DNA of 64,000 bases from positions 1,178,001-1,242,000 of the forward strand of contig NZ_CP042326.1 in the NCBI RefSeq assembly GCF_007904085.1, written 5' to 3'. The notes beneath the pieces are model-generated. The model was not told where the DNA came from and searched no databases. It saw only the letters and a list, made by a program, of their open reading frames with translations. Below are positions 50,086-59,893 of this stretch, piece by piece. Made by a program: the position numbers and the translations under genes. The stretch comes from Euhalothece natronophila Z-M001. Lineage in GTDB: Bacteria; Cyanobacteriota; Cyanobacteriia; Cyanobacteriales; Rubidibacteraceae. Positions within the stretch are counted from its first letter, which is position 1, and each line of letters begins with the position of its first letter.

Positions 50086-51864
50086 ATGACTGAAGCAACT
50101 ATTACCCGCACCCCTGTAACTGAAAAAACACAACCACAATTATCCTACGAAGTTTCCTTACCAGAACCGCAAACTCATCTATATGAAGTTAAATTAAATA
50201 TTGAAAACTGGCAAAGTAACATCCTTGATATCCAATTCCCAGTTTGGACACCTGGTTCTTATTTAGTTCGAGAATATGCTCGCCATATTCAACAATTAAC
50301 AGCTTATAATTCTGATAACCAAAAGCCTCTTGCTCTGGAGAAACAAAGTAAAAATCATTGGCAAGTTGAAACTAAGAATGCAAAAAATATTACCATCAGT
50401 TATAAAGTTTACGCCAATGAATTAACCGTCAGAACAAATCATTTAGATTCTACTCACGGCTATTTTAATGGAGCGGCCCTTTTCTTTTATATTCCGAGCT
50501 TAGAAGAGCAACCTCTAACTCTTAAAATTATTCCCCCTACTCCAGAGTGGAAAATTACTACCCCTTTAACAGCAGTCCAAGGAGAAAAAAATACCTTTTT
50601 TGCCCCGAATTTTGACACGTTAGTCGATAGCCCCTTTGAAATAGGCACTCATGATCTTTATGATTTTCAAGTGCTAGGAAAGTCGCATCAATTAGCAATT
50701 TGGGGAAGAGGAAACGCAAGCGCTGAAACAATTATTGAAGATATCAAGAAAATTGTTGCCACCGAAGCCGATATTTATAAAGAACTGCCCTACGATCACT
50801 ACATCTTTTTATTGCATCAAGCCGCCAGTGGCTTCGGAGGATTAGAGCATAAAAATTGCTGTTCCTTAATTTATCCTCGATTTGGATTTCGTGCTTCCGA
50901 TAAATATAATCGCTTCATGCAACTGGTTGCCCATGAATTTTTCCATCTTTGGAATGTGAAACGGATTCGCCCGCAAGCCTTAGAAAACTTTGATTATAGC
51001 CAAGAAAATTATACCACTGCCCTTTGGTTTGCAGAAGGAACGACTAGTTATTATGATGCATTAATTCCAATGCGTGCAGGAATTTATGATGCCAGAACTT
51101 GTCTTGATAATTTAGGGAAAGATATTTCTCGATTTTTAACCACTCCAGGGCGAAAAGTACAACCCTTAGCGGAATCCAGTTTTGATGCTTGGATTAAATT
51201 ATATCGTCGCGATGCCAATAGTGATAATAACCAAATTTCTTATTACCTAAAAGGGGAATTAGTCTCGCTCTTACTTGACTTATTAATTCGCACTAAACAT
51301 AATAATCAGCGTTCCATGGATGATGTGATGCGATCGCTGTGGGAAAAATTTGGCAAACCTGAAATTGGCTATACCGAAGCCCAATTAAAATCAGTTTTAG
51401 AAGCCGTTGCTGAAACCGACTTAACCGACTTTCTCAATACTTATCTCCATACCACTACCGAACTGCCCTTAGCCGACTATTTACAACCCTTTGGCTTACA
51501 AATTACACCCACCAAGGATACTACCCCTTACTTAGGAATGAGAGTGGCGCAGGAAAATGGCGCAACCATGATTAAATTTGTAGATGCGGAATCTCCTGCC
51601 GGTATTATGGGGATTGATGCAGGAGATGAATTATTAGCCATTGATGGAATTCGGGTTAATGCCGATCAACTCAGCGATCGCTTAAAAGACTATCAAGGAG
51701 GAGACACAATTACTGTTACCATTTTTCATCAAGATGAGCTACTTACCTGTACTGTTACTCTTGCCTCGCCACAACCTAAGGAGTATCAAATCACTAGTAT
51801 TGAAGAACCCTCCAAAGAACAAAAAGAACTTCTATTTGGTTGGTTAGGAGTCGCTACCGTTTAA
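50086..51864 (+). CDS. M61-family metallopeptidase with C-terminal PDZ domain
   Basis: The zinc-binding motif is HEFFH in LVAHEFFHLWNVKRIRP, with the downstream glutamate in WFAEGTTSYYD. The N-terminal beta-rich part and the tail PDZ domain (ESPAGIMGIDAGDELLAIDGIRV) match M61 glycyl aminopeptidases. The protein has 592 residues and no signal peptide. It probably trims peptides in the cytoplasm. Confidence 0.92.
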   Translation: MTEATITRTPVTEKTQPQLSYEVSLPEPQTHLYEVKLNIENWQSNILDIQFPVWTPGSYLVREYARHIQQLTAYNSDNQKPLALEKQSKNHWQVETKNAKNITISYKVYANELTVRTNHLDSTHGYFNGAALFFYIPSLEEQPLTLKIIPPTPEWKITTPLTAVQGEKNTFFAPNFDTLVDSPFEIGTHDLYDFQVLGKSHQLAIWGRGNASAETIIEDIKKIVATEADIYKELPYDHYIFLLHQAASGFGGLEHKNCCSLIYPRFGFRASDKYNRFMQLVAHEFFHLWNVKRIRPQALENFDYSQENYTTALWFAEGTTSYYDALIPMRAGIYDARTCLDNLGKDISRFLTTPGRKVQPLAESSFDAWIKLYRRDANSDNNQISYYLKGELVSLLLDLLIRTKHNNQRSMDDVMRSLWEKFGKPEIGYTEAQLKSVLEAVAETDLTDFLNTYLHTTTELPLADYLQPFGLQITPTKDTTPYLGMRVAQENGATMIKFVDAESPAGIMGIDAGDELLAIDGIRVNADQLSDRLKDYQGGDTITVTIFHQDELLTCTVTLASPQPKEYQITSIEEPSKEQKELLFGWLGVATV

Positions 51865-51961
51865 AACCCATATCAGTTGAGGATTCCTGATTAGTTATTG
51901 TTCATTCATGATTCATGCAAGGTTAAGATGGTCTAAGCGAGCCATCAGATGAGGAAAAATT

Positions 51962-53113
51962 GTGTTACTTTGCAAAGGCTTTGAAGTGGAAATGTACACC
52001 GGAAGACCAGACGGAACTATTATTGGTCTTTCGGATCGAATTGTAAGGGATTTACAGGGATTTGTCCGTGAACCTGATAGTCGTAACGTAGAATATACTA
52101 CAGCCCCCTTATGTTGTTATGATCGCCTATTATGTGCGTTAGTTCGTCCTCGCGTACAACTGCGCCAATACTTAAAACAACAGGGGGATTATACCTTAAT
52201 TCCTGGCAGTACACTTTCCCTTGGCGGGAGTGAAAACTTTTATCGTTCTGATCCCCAAAATCCCTATCATGAGTATATTGAAAATACTTATGGGACAAAA
52301 GTAGTCACGGCCAGTATTCATATTAATATTGGCTTTGAAGACACAGAAAAACTAATGCAGGCGTGTCGCCTCCTCCGTTTAGAAGCTCCCTTATATTTAG
52401 CTTTAAGTGCTTCTTCTCCTTTCATTGATGGCAAAGCTACAGGCTATCATTCTACACGCTGGGCAGTTTTCCCCCAAACCCCTTCCTATGTTCCCCTATT
52501 TGAAGATCATGATCATCATATTTATTGGGTGAATGAGCAGCTGAATCAAGGGACAATGCAGAATGTGCGTCATCTCTGGTTATCAGTGCGCCCAAATGGG
52601 GATCATCGCCCTTATAACTTGAATCGCTTAGAATTACGGATTTGTGACTTAATTGTAGATCCGATCGCGCTGTTAGCAGTTACCGCCCTTTTAGAAGCCC
52701 GTCTCACCCAAATGTTGCTAACCCCTGATCTGGATCCCCTTCAGCAAAGTCAGTTACCAGCCCATAGCCGTGCTGATGATCTCGTCGCGATTTCTTACGA
52801 AAATGAACAAGCAGTAGCAAGAAAAAGCCTAGCAGCCGAAGTGCGACACTGGCAAGATGGACGACCAATTATTGTAGAAGACTGGATTCAAGATATCTAT
52901 AATCAGGTGTATCCTATTGCTAAAGCAAAAGGGTTTAGTTGTTTTCTTTCTCCCGTACAGAAAATTTTACGGGAAGGAAATACAGCCCAGAAATGGCTCA
53001 ACCAGTATGAAAAAGGGATTACTCCCCAGCAAATTCTGCAGCAAGGGATTGAAATTACTCGGCTACAAGAAGCAGAATTAGAAGATAAACTTTGTCAAGT
53101 CATAGCTGCCTAA
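51962..53113 (+). CDS. gshA: glutamate-cysteine ligase (cyanobacterial type)
   Basis: This 383-residue protein opens LLCKGFEVEMYTGRPDGTIIGLSDRIV, with FVREPDSRNVEYTTAP and ASIHINIGFED, the pattern of the cyanobacterial glutamate-cysteine ligase family. It catalyses the first, rate-limiting step of glutathione synthesis. The start is GTG after GAGGAAA. The stop overlaps the ATG of the polyphosphate kinase gene (TAATG), so the two are translationally coupled. Confidence 0.92.
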   Translation: MLLCKGFEVEMYTGRPDGTIIGLSDRIVRDLQGFVREPDSRNVEYTTAPLCCYDRLLCALVRPRVQLRQYLKQQGDYTLIPGSTLSLGGSENFYRSDPQNPYHEYIENTYGTKVVTASIHINIGFEDTEKLMQACRLLRLEAPLYLALSASSPFIDGKATGYHSTRWAVFPQTPSYVPLFEDHDHHIYWVNEQLNQGTMQNVRHLWLSVRPNGDHRPYNLNRLELRICDLIVDPIALLAVTALLEARLTQMLLTPDLDPLQQSQLPAHSRADDLVAISYENEQAVARKSLAAEVRHWQDGRPIIVEDWIQDIYNQVYPIAKAKGFSCFLSPVQKILREGNTAQKWLNQYEKGITPQQILQQGIEITRLQEAELEDKLCQVIAA

Positions 53114-54597
53114 TGTTAGAAAATTTAGACCTCTCCCTCTCCTTAAAAAAAGATGACTATAAGGAGCAGATGAATGATTTAATGTATGAACTGCGATCGC
53201 TGCATCAGCAATGTTGGAACAAAAATCTCACTTTGATTATTGTCTTAGAAGGTTGGGCAGCGGCTGGGAAAGGAAAAATGGTGAAAAAACTTGCCACCTG
53301 CATGGATCCTCGTGGCTTTATTCTTCATCCTGTTGTTGCCCCTACCCCTTACGAACAACAATATCCTTTCCTATGGCGATTTTGGCAAGGACTGCCAGCA
53401 AAAGGGAATGTAGCAACCTTTTATCACAGTTGGTACACCCATGTTTTAGAAGATCGTCTCTTAAACAAAGTACAACCCAAAGCTGTTCCCTCTCGCATAC
53501 AGGCTATTAACAGCTTTGAACGCCAATTAGCCCAAGATGGGATCGGGATTGCTAAATTTTGGGTTCATCTCTCTCAAGAGGAACTTCAAAAGCGACTAAA
53601 AAAATATGCTCAAGATCCCCTTGATTCCTGGCGGGTTAGGCAAGAAGATTGGCAACAACATAAGTATTACGAAGAATACAGTACCCTTGCTGAAGAAATG
53701 CTCACTCAAACCAGCACGGGAATTGTTCCTTGGACATTAATTCCTGGGGATAATAAGCGCTGGGCAAGAGTGCAATTATTAAGTCATGTTGCTTCGAGAT
53801 TACGGGAACTTCTAGAACGTCCATCAAAAAATATTTCTCCTGTTACGAGTTTAGACAATCCTCCTCCAGAAATTGGTGGTTTTAATGCTCTCTCCCAAGT
53901 TGATTTAAGTCAAAGTTTATCCAAAAAATCCTATAAAAAACAACTAAAACAACAACAGATTAAACTGCGAAAATTACAGCGCAGTATTTATGAACAAAAT
54001 GTCCCTGTTTTAGCCATGTTTGAAGGTTGGGATGCTGCCGGGAAAGGAGGCGCAATTAAACGTCTCACAGATGTGTTAGATCCCCGTAGTTATCAAGTAC
54101 ATCCCTTTGCTGCCCCGACTGATGAAGAAAAAGCCCATCATTACCTGTGGCGATTCTGGCGGAAACTTCCTCCAGCAGGAAAAATTGGCATTTTTGATCG
54201 CAGTTGGTATGGACGAGTTTTAGTGGAACGAGTAGAAGGGTTTGCCAGTGAGATAGAATGGCAACGCGCCTATCAAGAAATCAATGAATTTGAAGCGCAA
54301 TTAATTAATCGCGGTTATGTTCTACTTAAATTTTGGATTCATATTGATCCTGATGAACAATTGAAACGGTTTCAACAGCGACAAGAAGATCCATTTAAGC
54401 AACATAAAATTACCGAAGAAGACTGGCGTAATCGGGCAAAATGGGATGATTATGAGTTAGCGGTGAATCAAATGGTGGAACGCACCAACACCGCGATCGC
54501 GCCCTGGACGATTGTTCCAGCCAATGATAAATACTATGCCCGAGTTAAAGTTATTGAAACCCTGACACAAGCTATTGAAAATAAACTGATTTCTTAA
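53113..54597 (+). CDS. pap: two-domain PPK2-type polyphosphate:AMP phosphotransferase
   Basis: Two PPK2 domains lie in 494 residues. The second has a full Walker A EGWDAAGKGG, a lid RSWY in FDRSWYGRVLVERVEGF, and the RQEDP segment. The first has EGWAAAGKGK and YHSWYTHVLEDRL, so an Asp and the lid Arg are replaced. Two-domain class II PPK2 enzymes phosphorylate AMP to ADP using polyphosphate, with the C-terminal domain carrying activity. Function as PAP is by family. It is coupled to gshA. Confidence 0.88.
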   Translation: MLENLDLSLSLKKDDYKEQMNDLMYELRSLHQQCWNKNLTLIIVLEGWAAAGKGKMVKKLATCMDPRGFILHPVVAPTPYEQQYPFLWRFWQGLPAKGNVATFYHSWYTHVLEDRLLNKVQPKAVPSRIQAINSFERQLAQDGIGIAKFWVHLSQEELQKRLKKYAQDPLDSWRVRQEDWQQHKYYEEYSTLAEEMLTQTSTGIVPWTLIPGDNKRWARVQLLSHVASRLRELLERPSKNISPVTSLDNPPPEIGGFNALSQVDLSQSLSKKSYKKQLKQQQIKLRKLQRSIYEQNVPVLAMFEGWDAAGKGGAIKRLTDVLDPRSYQVHPFAAPTDEEKAHHYLWRFWRKLPPAGKIGIFDRSWYGRVLVERVEGFASEIEWQRAYQEINEFEAQLINRGYVLLKFWIHIDPDEQLKRFQQRQEDPFKQHKITEEDWRNRAKWDDYELAVNQMVERTNTAIAPWTIVPANDKYYARVKVIETLTQAIENKLIS

Positions 54598-54711
54598 ATG
54601 AGGAGATTACTTCTTGCCCAGACGAGATAGAAAGGTTTTTAACTTGTACTATTTCGCATGTTGCTACGTAGTTCACATTAAAATAGAAGTCGTAGCCCTA
54701 ACTCATCAATT

Positions 54712-57510
54712 ATGGTAGCCAAACGACTCAACTTTAATGCGAACTGGCGTTGGTTAATTCCTCCCCTCATCATAGCGATCCTGCTTTTAGTTTTTTCGGG
54801 AACGCTGGTTCACCTCACCACAGAGAATTGGTGGTTTAGCGCGATCGGGTTTTCGGAAGTCTTTTGGACACTTCTCACTTGGCGCAGCATCACTTGGGTG
54901 GGAACTTTTGTCATTTTTGCCCTCTTTTTGAGCTTAAATTACTGGTTTGCCATGCGAGTGACTCGTTACTCCACCATTCGGATGCTAGACCAGAGTAACT
55001 TTTCATTTTACGCCGATCGCGCTCCTAAATACATTGCCCCTATTCTCATCTTTTTTATCTCCCTTGCCGCTGCCGGAACCAGTATGACGGCTTGGGATAC
55101 CCTACTCAGGTTTCTCAATGCAACGGAGTTTAATCAAAGTGATCCCATTTACGGAAGAGATCTTAGCTTCTACGTCTTTGAACTTCCCTTTTACCAAGGG
55201 CTACAAGGTTGGCTATTTGGGCTTCTCCTAATGGGATTATTCATTGCAGGAGTCGTTTATGTGATCAAAGGAAGCATTAGTTTTGCTCGTGGCTGGCAAA
55301 ATTTGATCGAGGGAGAGGCAAAAGCCCATCTTTGCTTACTCCTAGCAGGATTAGCTTTTCTCATTGCCTTTCAGTTTTGGCTACAACGTTATGATTTACT
55401 CTTTTCTAGAGAAGGAGTGGTAACAGGGGCTGGTTTTACCGATGTTCATGCCCGTTTGACTGGTTTAACAGCGATGGGCTTTATGGGATTAGGCCTTGGG
55501 GTAATATTTATCGCCTCAGCAACGAGAAATACCCTAATTCTGCCCTTAACTGGGATTGGCTTATATCTGGGAGTTTATATTCTGCTCTATCAAGTTTATC
55601 CCAGTGTGCAACAACAGGTTACCGTTGATCCCAATGAACTGGCTAGAGAAAGAGAATACATTGAGCATAATATAGACTTTACTCGCCAAGGCTACAATTT
55701 AAGTGATGTGGGACGCGAGGATTTTCCCCCACAAGGAAGGCTCGATCGCGCTGATATTGCTGCCAATCAAGAAACCATCCGTAATATTCGACTTTGGGAT
55801 TATCGCCCTATACTCAGCACCTACCGCCAACTTCAAGAAATTCGCCCCTACTATAGTTTTCTTGATGTGGATGTAGATCGCTACACCATTGATGACAACT
55901 ATCGCCAGGTCATGTTATCGTCACGGGAATTGCCTCGTGCGCCTCAACAGCGTTGGATTAGCGAACGGCTGAAATATACCCATGGTTTCGGGTTAGTGAT
56001 GAGTCCTGTTAATCAAGCCACCTCAGAAGGGTTACCCTCCTTAATTATCCGTGATATTCCGCCTGTTTCCAATGTTGATTTAGACGTAGAACAACCAAGA
56101 GTTTATTATGGCGAAGCGACCAATAATTATATTTTTACGGGGATGGTAGAAGATGAATTTGACTATCCTTTAGGGAATGAAAATGCGGCAAATCGTTATG
56201 ATGGCGCAGGCGGTGTTCCCATTAATTCCCTTTGGCGACGGTTACTGTATTCTTATAACTTAGGCAGTTTCCGAGTTTTAATTTCTGAGCAATTTACCTC
56301 TGAATCTCGCATTCATTATCATCGTAATATTCGAGAGCGGATTCATCATGTGGCCCCATTTTTGCGCCTTGATAGTGATCCCTATGTCAGCTTAGTTGAT
56401 GGTCGTCTCAAGTGGATTGTTGAAGGTTATACCATTAGCAATAATTATCCCTATTCAGAACCAGTCACTGCCATTACCGACGCTGGACAAATTTTAGGCG
56501 GTGGAAGTAACGAAATTTTAGAGGGAGGATTTAATTATGTTCGTAATTCCGTCAAAGCAGTCGTTGATGCTTATGATGGAAGCATGGAATTGGTCGTGGT
56601 TGATGAAGCTGATCCGATTATCCAAACTTATGAGAAAATTTTCCCTAATTTATTTACTTCTATAGAAGACGTTTCTCCTGAATTACAGTCTCATTTCCGT
56701 TATCCCTTGGACTTATTTAATATCCAAGCCCAGATGTATCTGGAATATCACATGACCAGTCCCGAAGTCTTTTATAATCAGGAAGATTTATGGCGGTTTG
56801 CTTTAGAAAATTATGAAGGGAGTCAGCAACTGGTTGAACCCTACTACACGATTATGCGCTTACCTGGGGAAGAAACAGAGGAATTTGTGTTGATTTTACC
56901 CTTTACTCCTGTAGAGCGAGATAATATGATTGCTTGGATGGCAGCGCGATCGGACGGGGAAAATTACGGCAAATTATTACTCTATGAATTTCCAAAACAA
57001 TCGCTAACTTATGGGCCGCGTCAAATTGAAGCCAGAATTGATCAAAATACTGAAATTTCCCAACAATTAAGTCTTTGGGATCAGCAGGGTTCAAGAGTCA
57101 TTCGTGGCAATTTATTAGTAATTCCCATTGAAGAGTCTCTGCTCTATGTAGAACCAATTTATTTACGAGCCGATCAAGGAGAATTACCGCAATTAAGACG
57201 AGTGGTTGTTTCTCATGGGGATGACTTAGTGATGCGAGAGAGTATTGAAGAAGCAGTAACTGCCATTTTTGGGGAAGAATCTCCTGATCCCATTGAGGAA
57301 GAAGATCCTGAAGAAGAACCCCTAGATGAGCCTTTAGAACAGCCTCAAGCAGAAGTGGACATTTCTCAAGACTTAGTGAGACGCGCCCGAGAAGTCTATC
57401 AAGAAGCGCAAGAGGCAGCTCAAGCAGGTAATTGGGGAGAATATGGCGAAAAAATTGAAGAATTAGAGGGAATTTTAGAAGATTTAAATCAGGAGTCGAA
57501 TAATGATTAG
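54712..57510 (+). CDS. UPF0182 family large membrane protein
   Basis: This 932-residue protein has seven N-terminal membrane helices (for example LIPPLIIAILLLVFSGTLVHL, YIAPILIFFISLAAAGTSM). They are followed by a large extracytoplasmic domain with the UPF0182 motifs LWDYRPILSTYRQLQEIRPYYSFLDVDVDRY and PRVYYGEATNNYIFTG. The tail is acidic and coiled (PIEEEDPEEEPLDEP then EAAQAGNWGEYGEKIEELE). The family is conserved in cyanobacteria and actinobacteria with no settled function. The last eight bases overlap the next gene. Confidence 0.9.
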   Translation: MVAKRLNFNANWRWLIPPLIIAILLLVFSGTLVHLTTENWWFSAIGFSEVFWTLLTWRSITWVGTFVIFALFLSLNYWFAMRVTRYSTIRMLDQSNFSFYADRAPKYIAPILIFFISLAAAGTSMTAWDTLLRFLNATEFNQSDPIYGRDLSFYVFELPFYQGLQGWLFGLLLMGLFIAGVVYVIKGSISFARGWQNLIEGEAKAHLCLLLAGLAFLIAFQFWLQRYDLLFSREGVVTGAGFTDVHARLTGLTAMGFMGLGLGVIFIASATRNTLILPLTGIGLYLGVYILLYQVYPSVQQQVTVDPNELAREREYIEHNIDFTRQGYNLSDVGREDFPPQGRLDRADIAANQETIRNIRLWDYRPILSTYRQLQEIRPYYSFLDVDVDRYTIDDNYRQVMLSSRELPRAPQQRWISERLKYTHGFGLVMSPVNQATSEGLPSLIIRDIPPVSNVDLDVEQPRVYYGEATNNYIFTGMVEDEFDYPLGNENAANRYDGAGGVPINSLWRRLLYSYNLGSFRVLISEQFTSESRIHYHRNIRERIHHVAPFLRLDSDPYVSLVDGRLKWIVEGYTISNNYPYSEPVTAITDAGQILGGGSNEILEGGFNYVRNSVKAVVDAYDGSMELVVVDEADPIIQTYEKIFPNLFTSIEDVSPELQSHFRYPLDLFNIQAQMYLEYHMTSPEVFYNQEDLWRFALENYEGSQQLVEPYYTIMRLPGEETEEFVLILPFTPVERDNMIAWMAARSDGENYGKLLLYEFPKQSLTYGPRQIEARIDQNTEISQQLSLWDQQGSRVIRGNLLVIPIEESLLYVEPIYLRADQGELPQLRRVVVSHGDDLVMRESIEEAVTAIFGEESPDPIEEEDPEEEPLDEPLEQPQAEVDISQDLVRRAREVYQEAQEAAQAGNWGEYGEKIEELEGILEDLNQESNND

Positions 57511-58087
57511 TCAACCTTTAGAGCAAAAAAAATACACCGCCCAAGAATATCTAGATTGGGAAGTTACTGCCCAACAACGTCATGAATTTATCAATGGAGA
57601 CATTATCCCGATGGCAGGAGGAACGCCCAATCATAGTAAAATCATTCTTAACTTTGGTTCAGTTACCAACTTTGCCTTAAAAAGCAAAAATTATGATGTC
57701 TTTGTTTCTGATCTAAGACTTCATATCCCAGAAAAGAATATCTATACTTACCCCGATATTATGATTGTAGAAGGAGAATTAGAACTACAGTCAGGGCGTA
57801 AAGATACGATTCTTAATCCTTGTTTAATTGCAGAAGTTTTATCCAATTCCACTCAGGGTTATGATAAAGACGAAAAATTCCAAGCCTATCGCACCATTCC
57901 CAGTTTCCGAGAATATATCTTAATTGATCAGTATTCTCCTCACATTGAACATTATCGCAAAACTAATACCAATCAATGGTTATTTACTGAGTATCAGGGA
58001 TTAAGTTCAATTCTTGCTTTGGGCATAGGGGAAATTACAATTCCTTTAAGTGATATTTACGACAAAGTCAATTTTGAAAGTGAATAA
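57503..58087 (+). CDS. Uma2 family (PD-(D/E)XK nuclease fold) protein
   Basis: This 194-residue protein has YTAQEYLDWEVTAQQRHEFINGDIIPMAGGTPNHSKI, VFVSDLRLHI, YPDIMIVEGELEL and a VLSNSTQGYDKDEKFQAYRTIPSFREYILID segment, all typical of Uma2. The family expands in cyanobacteria; its fold is restriction-endonuclease-like but biological roles are largely unknown. It starts inside the UPF0182 stop region, so the two are translationally coupled. Confidence 0.9.
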   Translation: MISQPLEQKKYTAQEYLDWEVTAQQRHEFINGDIIPMAGGTPNHSKIILNFGSVTNFALKSKNYDVFVSDLRLHIPEKNIYTYPDIMIVEGELELQSGRKDTILNPCLIAEVLSNSTQGYDKDEKFQAYRTIPSFREYILIDQYSPHIEHYRKTNTNQWLFTEYQGLSSILALGIGEITIPLSDIYDKVNFESE

Positions 58088-58166
58088 AATTAGTGAATTT
58101 CTCCTGTTGGTAGTGGGCAAATTAAAACTTGAGTCTTAATTTGATCCATCATCAAATCTCAACGAA

Positions 58167-59828
58167 CTAAGAAACGGCAAAAAGTAATAAGGATCCAACT
58201 AAAGAAGCTCCGATCGCGTAGTAAGCAGTAGGAAAGAGCAACTTCCGAATTAAAATCCCTTCTCGACCAACCATCGCTACAGTAGCAGCTGCTGCCACTA
58301 CATTAGACACACAAATCATATTACCAGCAGAAGCCCCTACCGTTTGCAAGCCAAGGATTACCTCAGGCGGTAAATTAGTTTGCGTGGCGACTCCAAATTG
58401 AAACAAGGAAAACATCAGATTACTGACAGTCACACTTCCCGCGATAAATGCACCAATTAAGCCCACAAAAGACGCTAACCAAGACCAAGTTTGAGTAAAG
58501 ATGGCAGAAGCCTGATCTGCTAAATAAACTGGCATACTCGGTAAATCTAATTGATTGCTGTCAGTACCAATAAAAATTTGCGCCATTGCAACTGCTGCTA
58601 AAAGCGGAATCACTGCTGATAGTAATTGTTTTCCTGCTGCAGTAAGTGCTTTTTGAGAGCGGGAAGGAGATAATTTAAACAGAAAAATGCTGATAACTAC
58701 CACCACTAGAAACAAAGTAGGAGGAAGATATAGAGGAGTAGAACTAATTTCGATCTCAGTGCCAAAAACTTGCTCCCAATCAAGGCTAACCCCTTGTAAA
58801 ATCTCTTTGAATGGTAAAAAATCTAAACGTGACAATAGTAGTAACCCAGCTACTAAGCCATAGGGCAACCAAGCTAGCCAAATCGGCAGCGATCGCGCTC
58901 TCAGTTCTTCTACTTCATAATCTGGACTCGACCAACTCTCTAACCATTGACTAGGTTCAGGAAAGTCCCAAGAGCGTTGAATGGGAAACCAGCCTTGACG
59001 AACCGTTGTAATTACTAATAATAATCCCACCATGCCCCCAACTAAAGTGGGAAATTCCGGTCCAATTAATATAGCAGTTATCGCATAAGGAACAACAAAA
59101 GCAGCCCCTGCAAATAATAAAAATTTCCATTCTGAAAAAGCAGAACGCCAGTCAGGATTAGGACTAAACGTGACTGTAAGAAGCGTAACAATAACTAACG
59201 GCAAGAAAAAGCCTAACACACCATGAATGAGAGCAGCTTGAGTTGTAATCTGTTGTAATAACTCTTCCATAGAGAGTTCAGACTCTTGTAAGTAATTCGT
59301 TACAATTTCTGGACTCCCTAATCCATTACGAATACCAACAATAATTGGGGTTCCCACCGCTCCAAATGTAGAAGGGGTACTTTGAATGACGAGAGTCACC
59401 ATCACTGAAGCTAAGGGAGGAAACCCAATTGCAACAAGAAGTGGTACACAAACAACAGCAGGAGTACCAAATCCCGCAGCTCCTTCAATAAAAGATCCAA
59501 ACAACCAAGCAACAATTACTACTTGTATCCGTCGATCAGGAGAAATCCCTAATAAGCTTTTGCGAATTACCCCTAAAGCGCCAGCTTGACTAATAATATT
59601 CAGCAATAACATTGCCCCAAACAAGATGTAAAGAATTTCTAGGGCAATCACCACTCCTCTTAGTGAAGTGGCAGCTAACACTTCTGGGGGAACTTGCCAC
59701 GCTACGCCGGCACTAATTGCAGTAATTACATAGACAATAGGCATCGCAATACTAGCAGGTTGTTTTGCGATCACCAGTAATAACAGAATAGAAAGAATGG
59801 GAATAAGTGCGAAAATTGTATAAAGCAA
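58167..59828 (-). CDS. lctP: L-lactate permease (LctP family)
   Basis: This 553-residue membrane protein has about 13 helices and the LctP signatures FGSFIEGAAGFGTPAVVCVPLLVAIGFPPLASVMVTLVIQSTPSTFGAVGTPIIVG and a C-terminal LGLQTVGASAGNMICVSNVVAAAATVAMVGREG. It would import lactate or glycolate with protons. The start appears to be TTG (59828) with no strong ribosome binding site, so a downstream start is possible. A substrate-oxidising enzyme is not adjacent. Confidence 0.88.
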   Translation of the reverse strand: MLYTIFALIPILSILLLLVIAKQPASIAMPIVYVITAISAGVAWQVPPEVLAATSLRGVVIALEILYILFGAMLLLNIISQAGALGVIRKSLLGISPDRRIQVVIVAWLFGSFIEGAAGFGTPAVVCVPLLVAIGFPPLASVMVTLVIQSTPSTFGAVGTPIIVGIRNGLGSPEIVTNYLQESELSMEELLQQITTQAALIHGVLGFFLPLVIVTLLTVTFSPNPDWRSAFSEWKFLLFAGAAFVVPYAITAILIGPEFPTLVGGMVGLLLVITTVRQGWFPIQRSWDFPEPSQWLESWSSPDYEVEELRARSLPIWLAWLPYGLVAGLLLLSRLDFLPFKEILQGVSLDWEQVFGTEIEISSTPLYLPPTLFLVVVVISIFLFKLSPSRSQKALTAAGKQLLSAVIPLLAAVAMAQIFIGTDSNQLDLPSMPVYLADQASAIFTQTWSWLASFVGLIGAFIAGSVTVSNLMFSLFQFGVATQTNLPPEVILGLQTVGASAGNMICVSNVVAAAATVAMVGREGILIRKLLFPTAYYAIGASLVGSLLLFAVS

Positions 59829-59893
59829 GGTTTACGCTTAATCTTTATGCTTCATTTATACAGGTGGATAGTTTATCTCAAATGCTTCAATAA

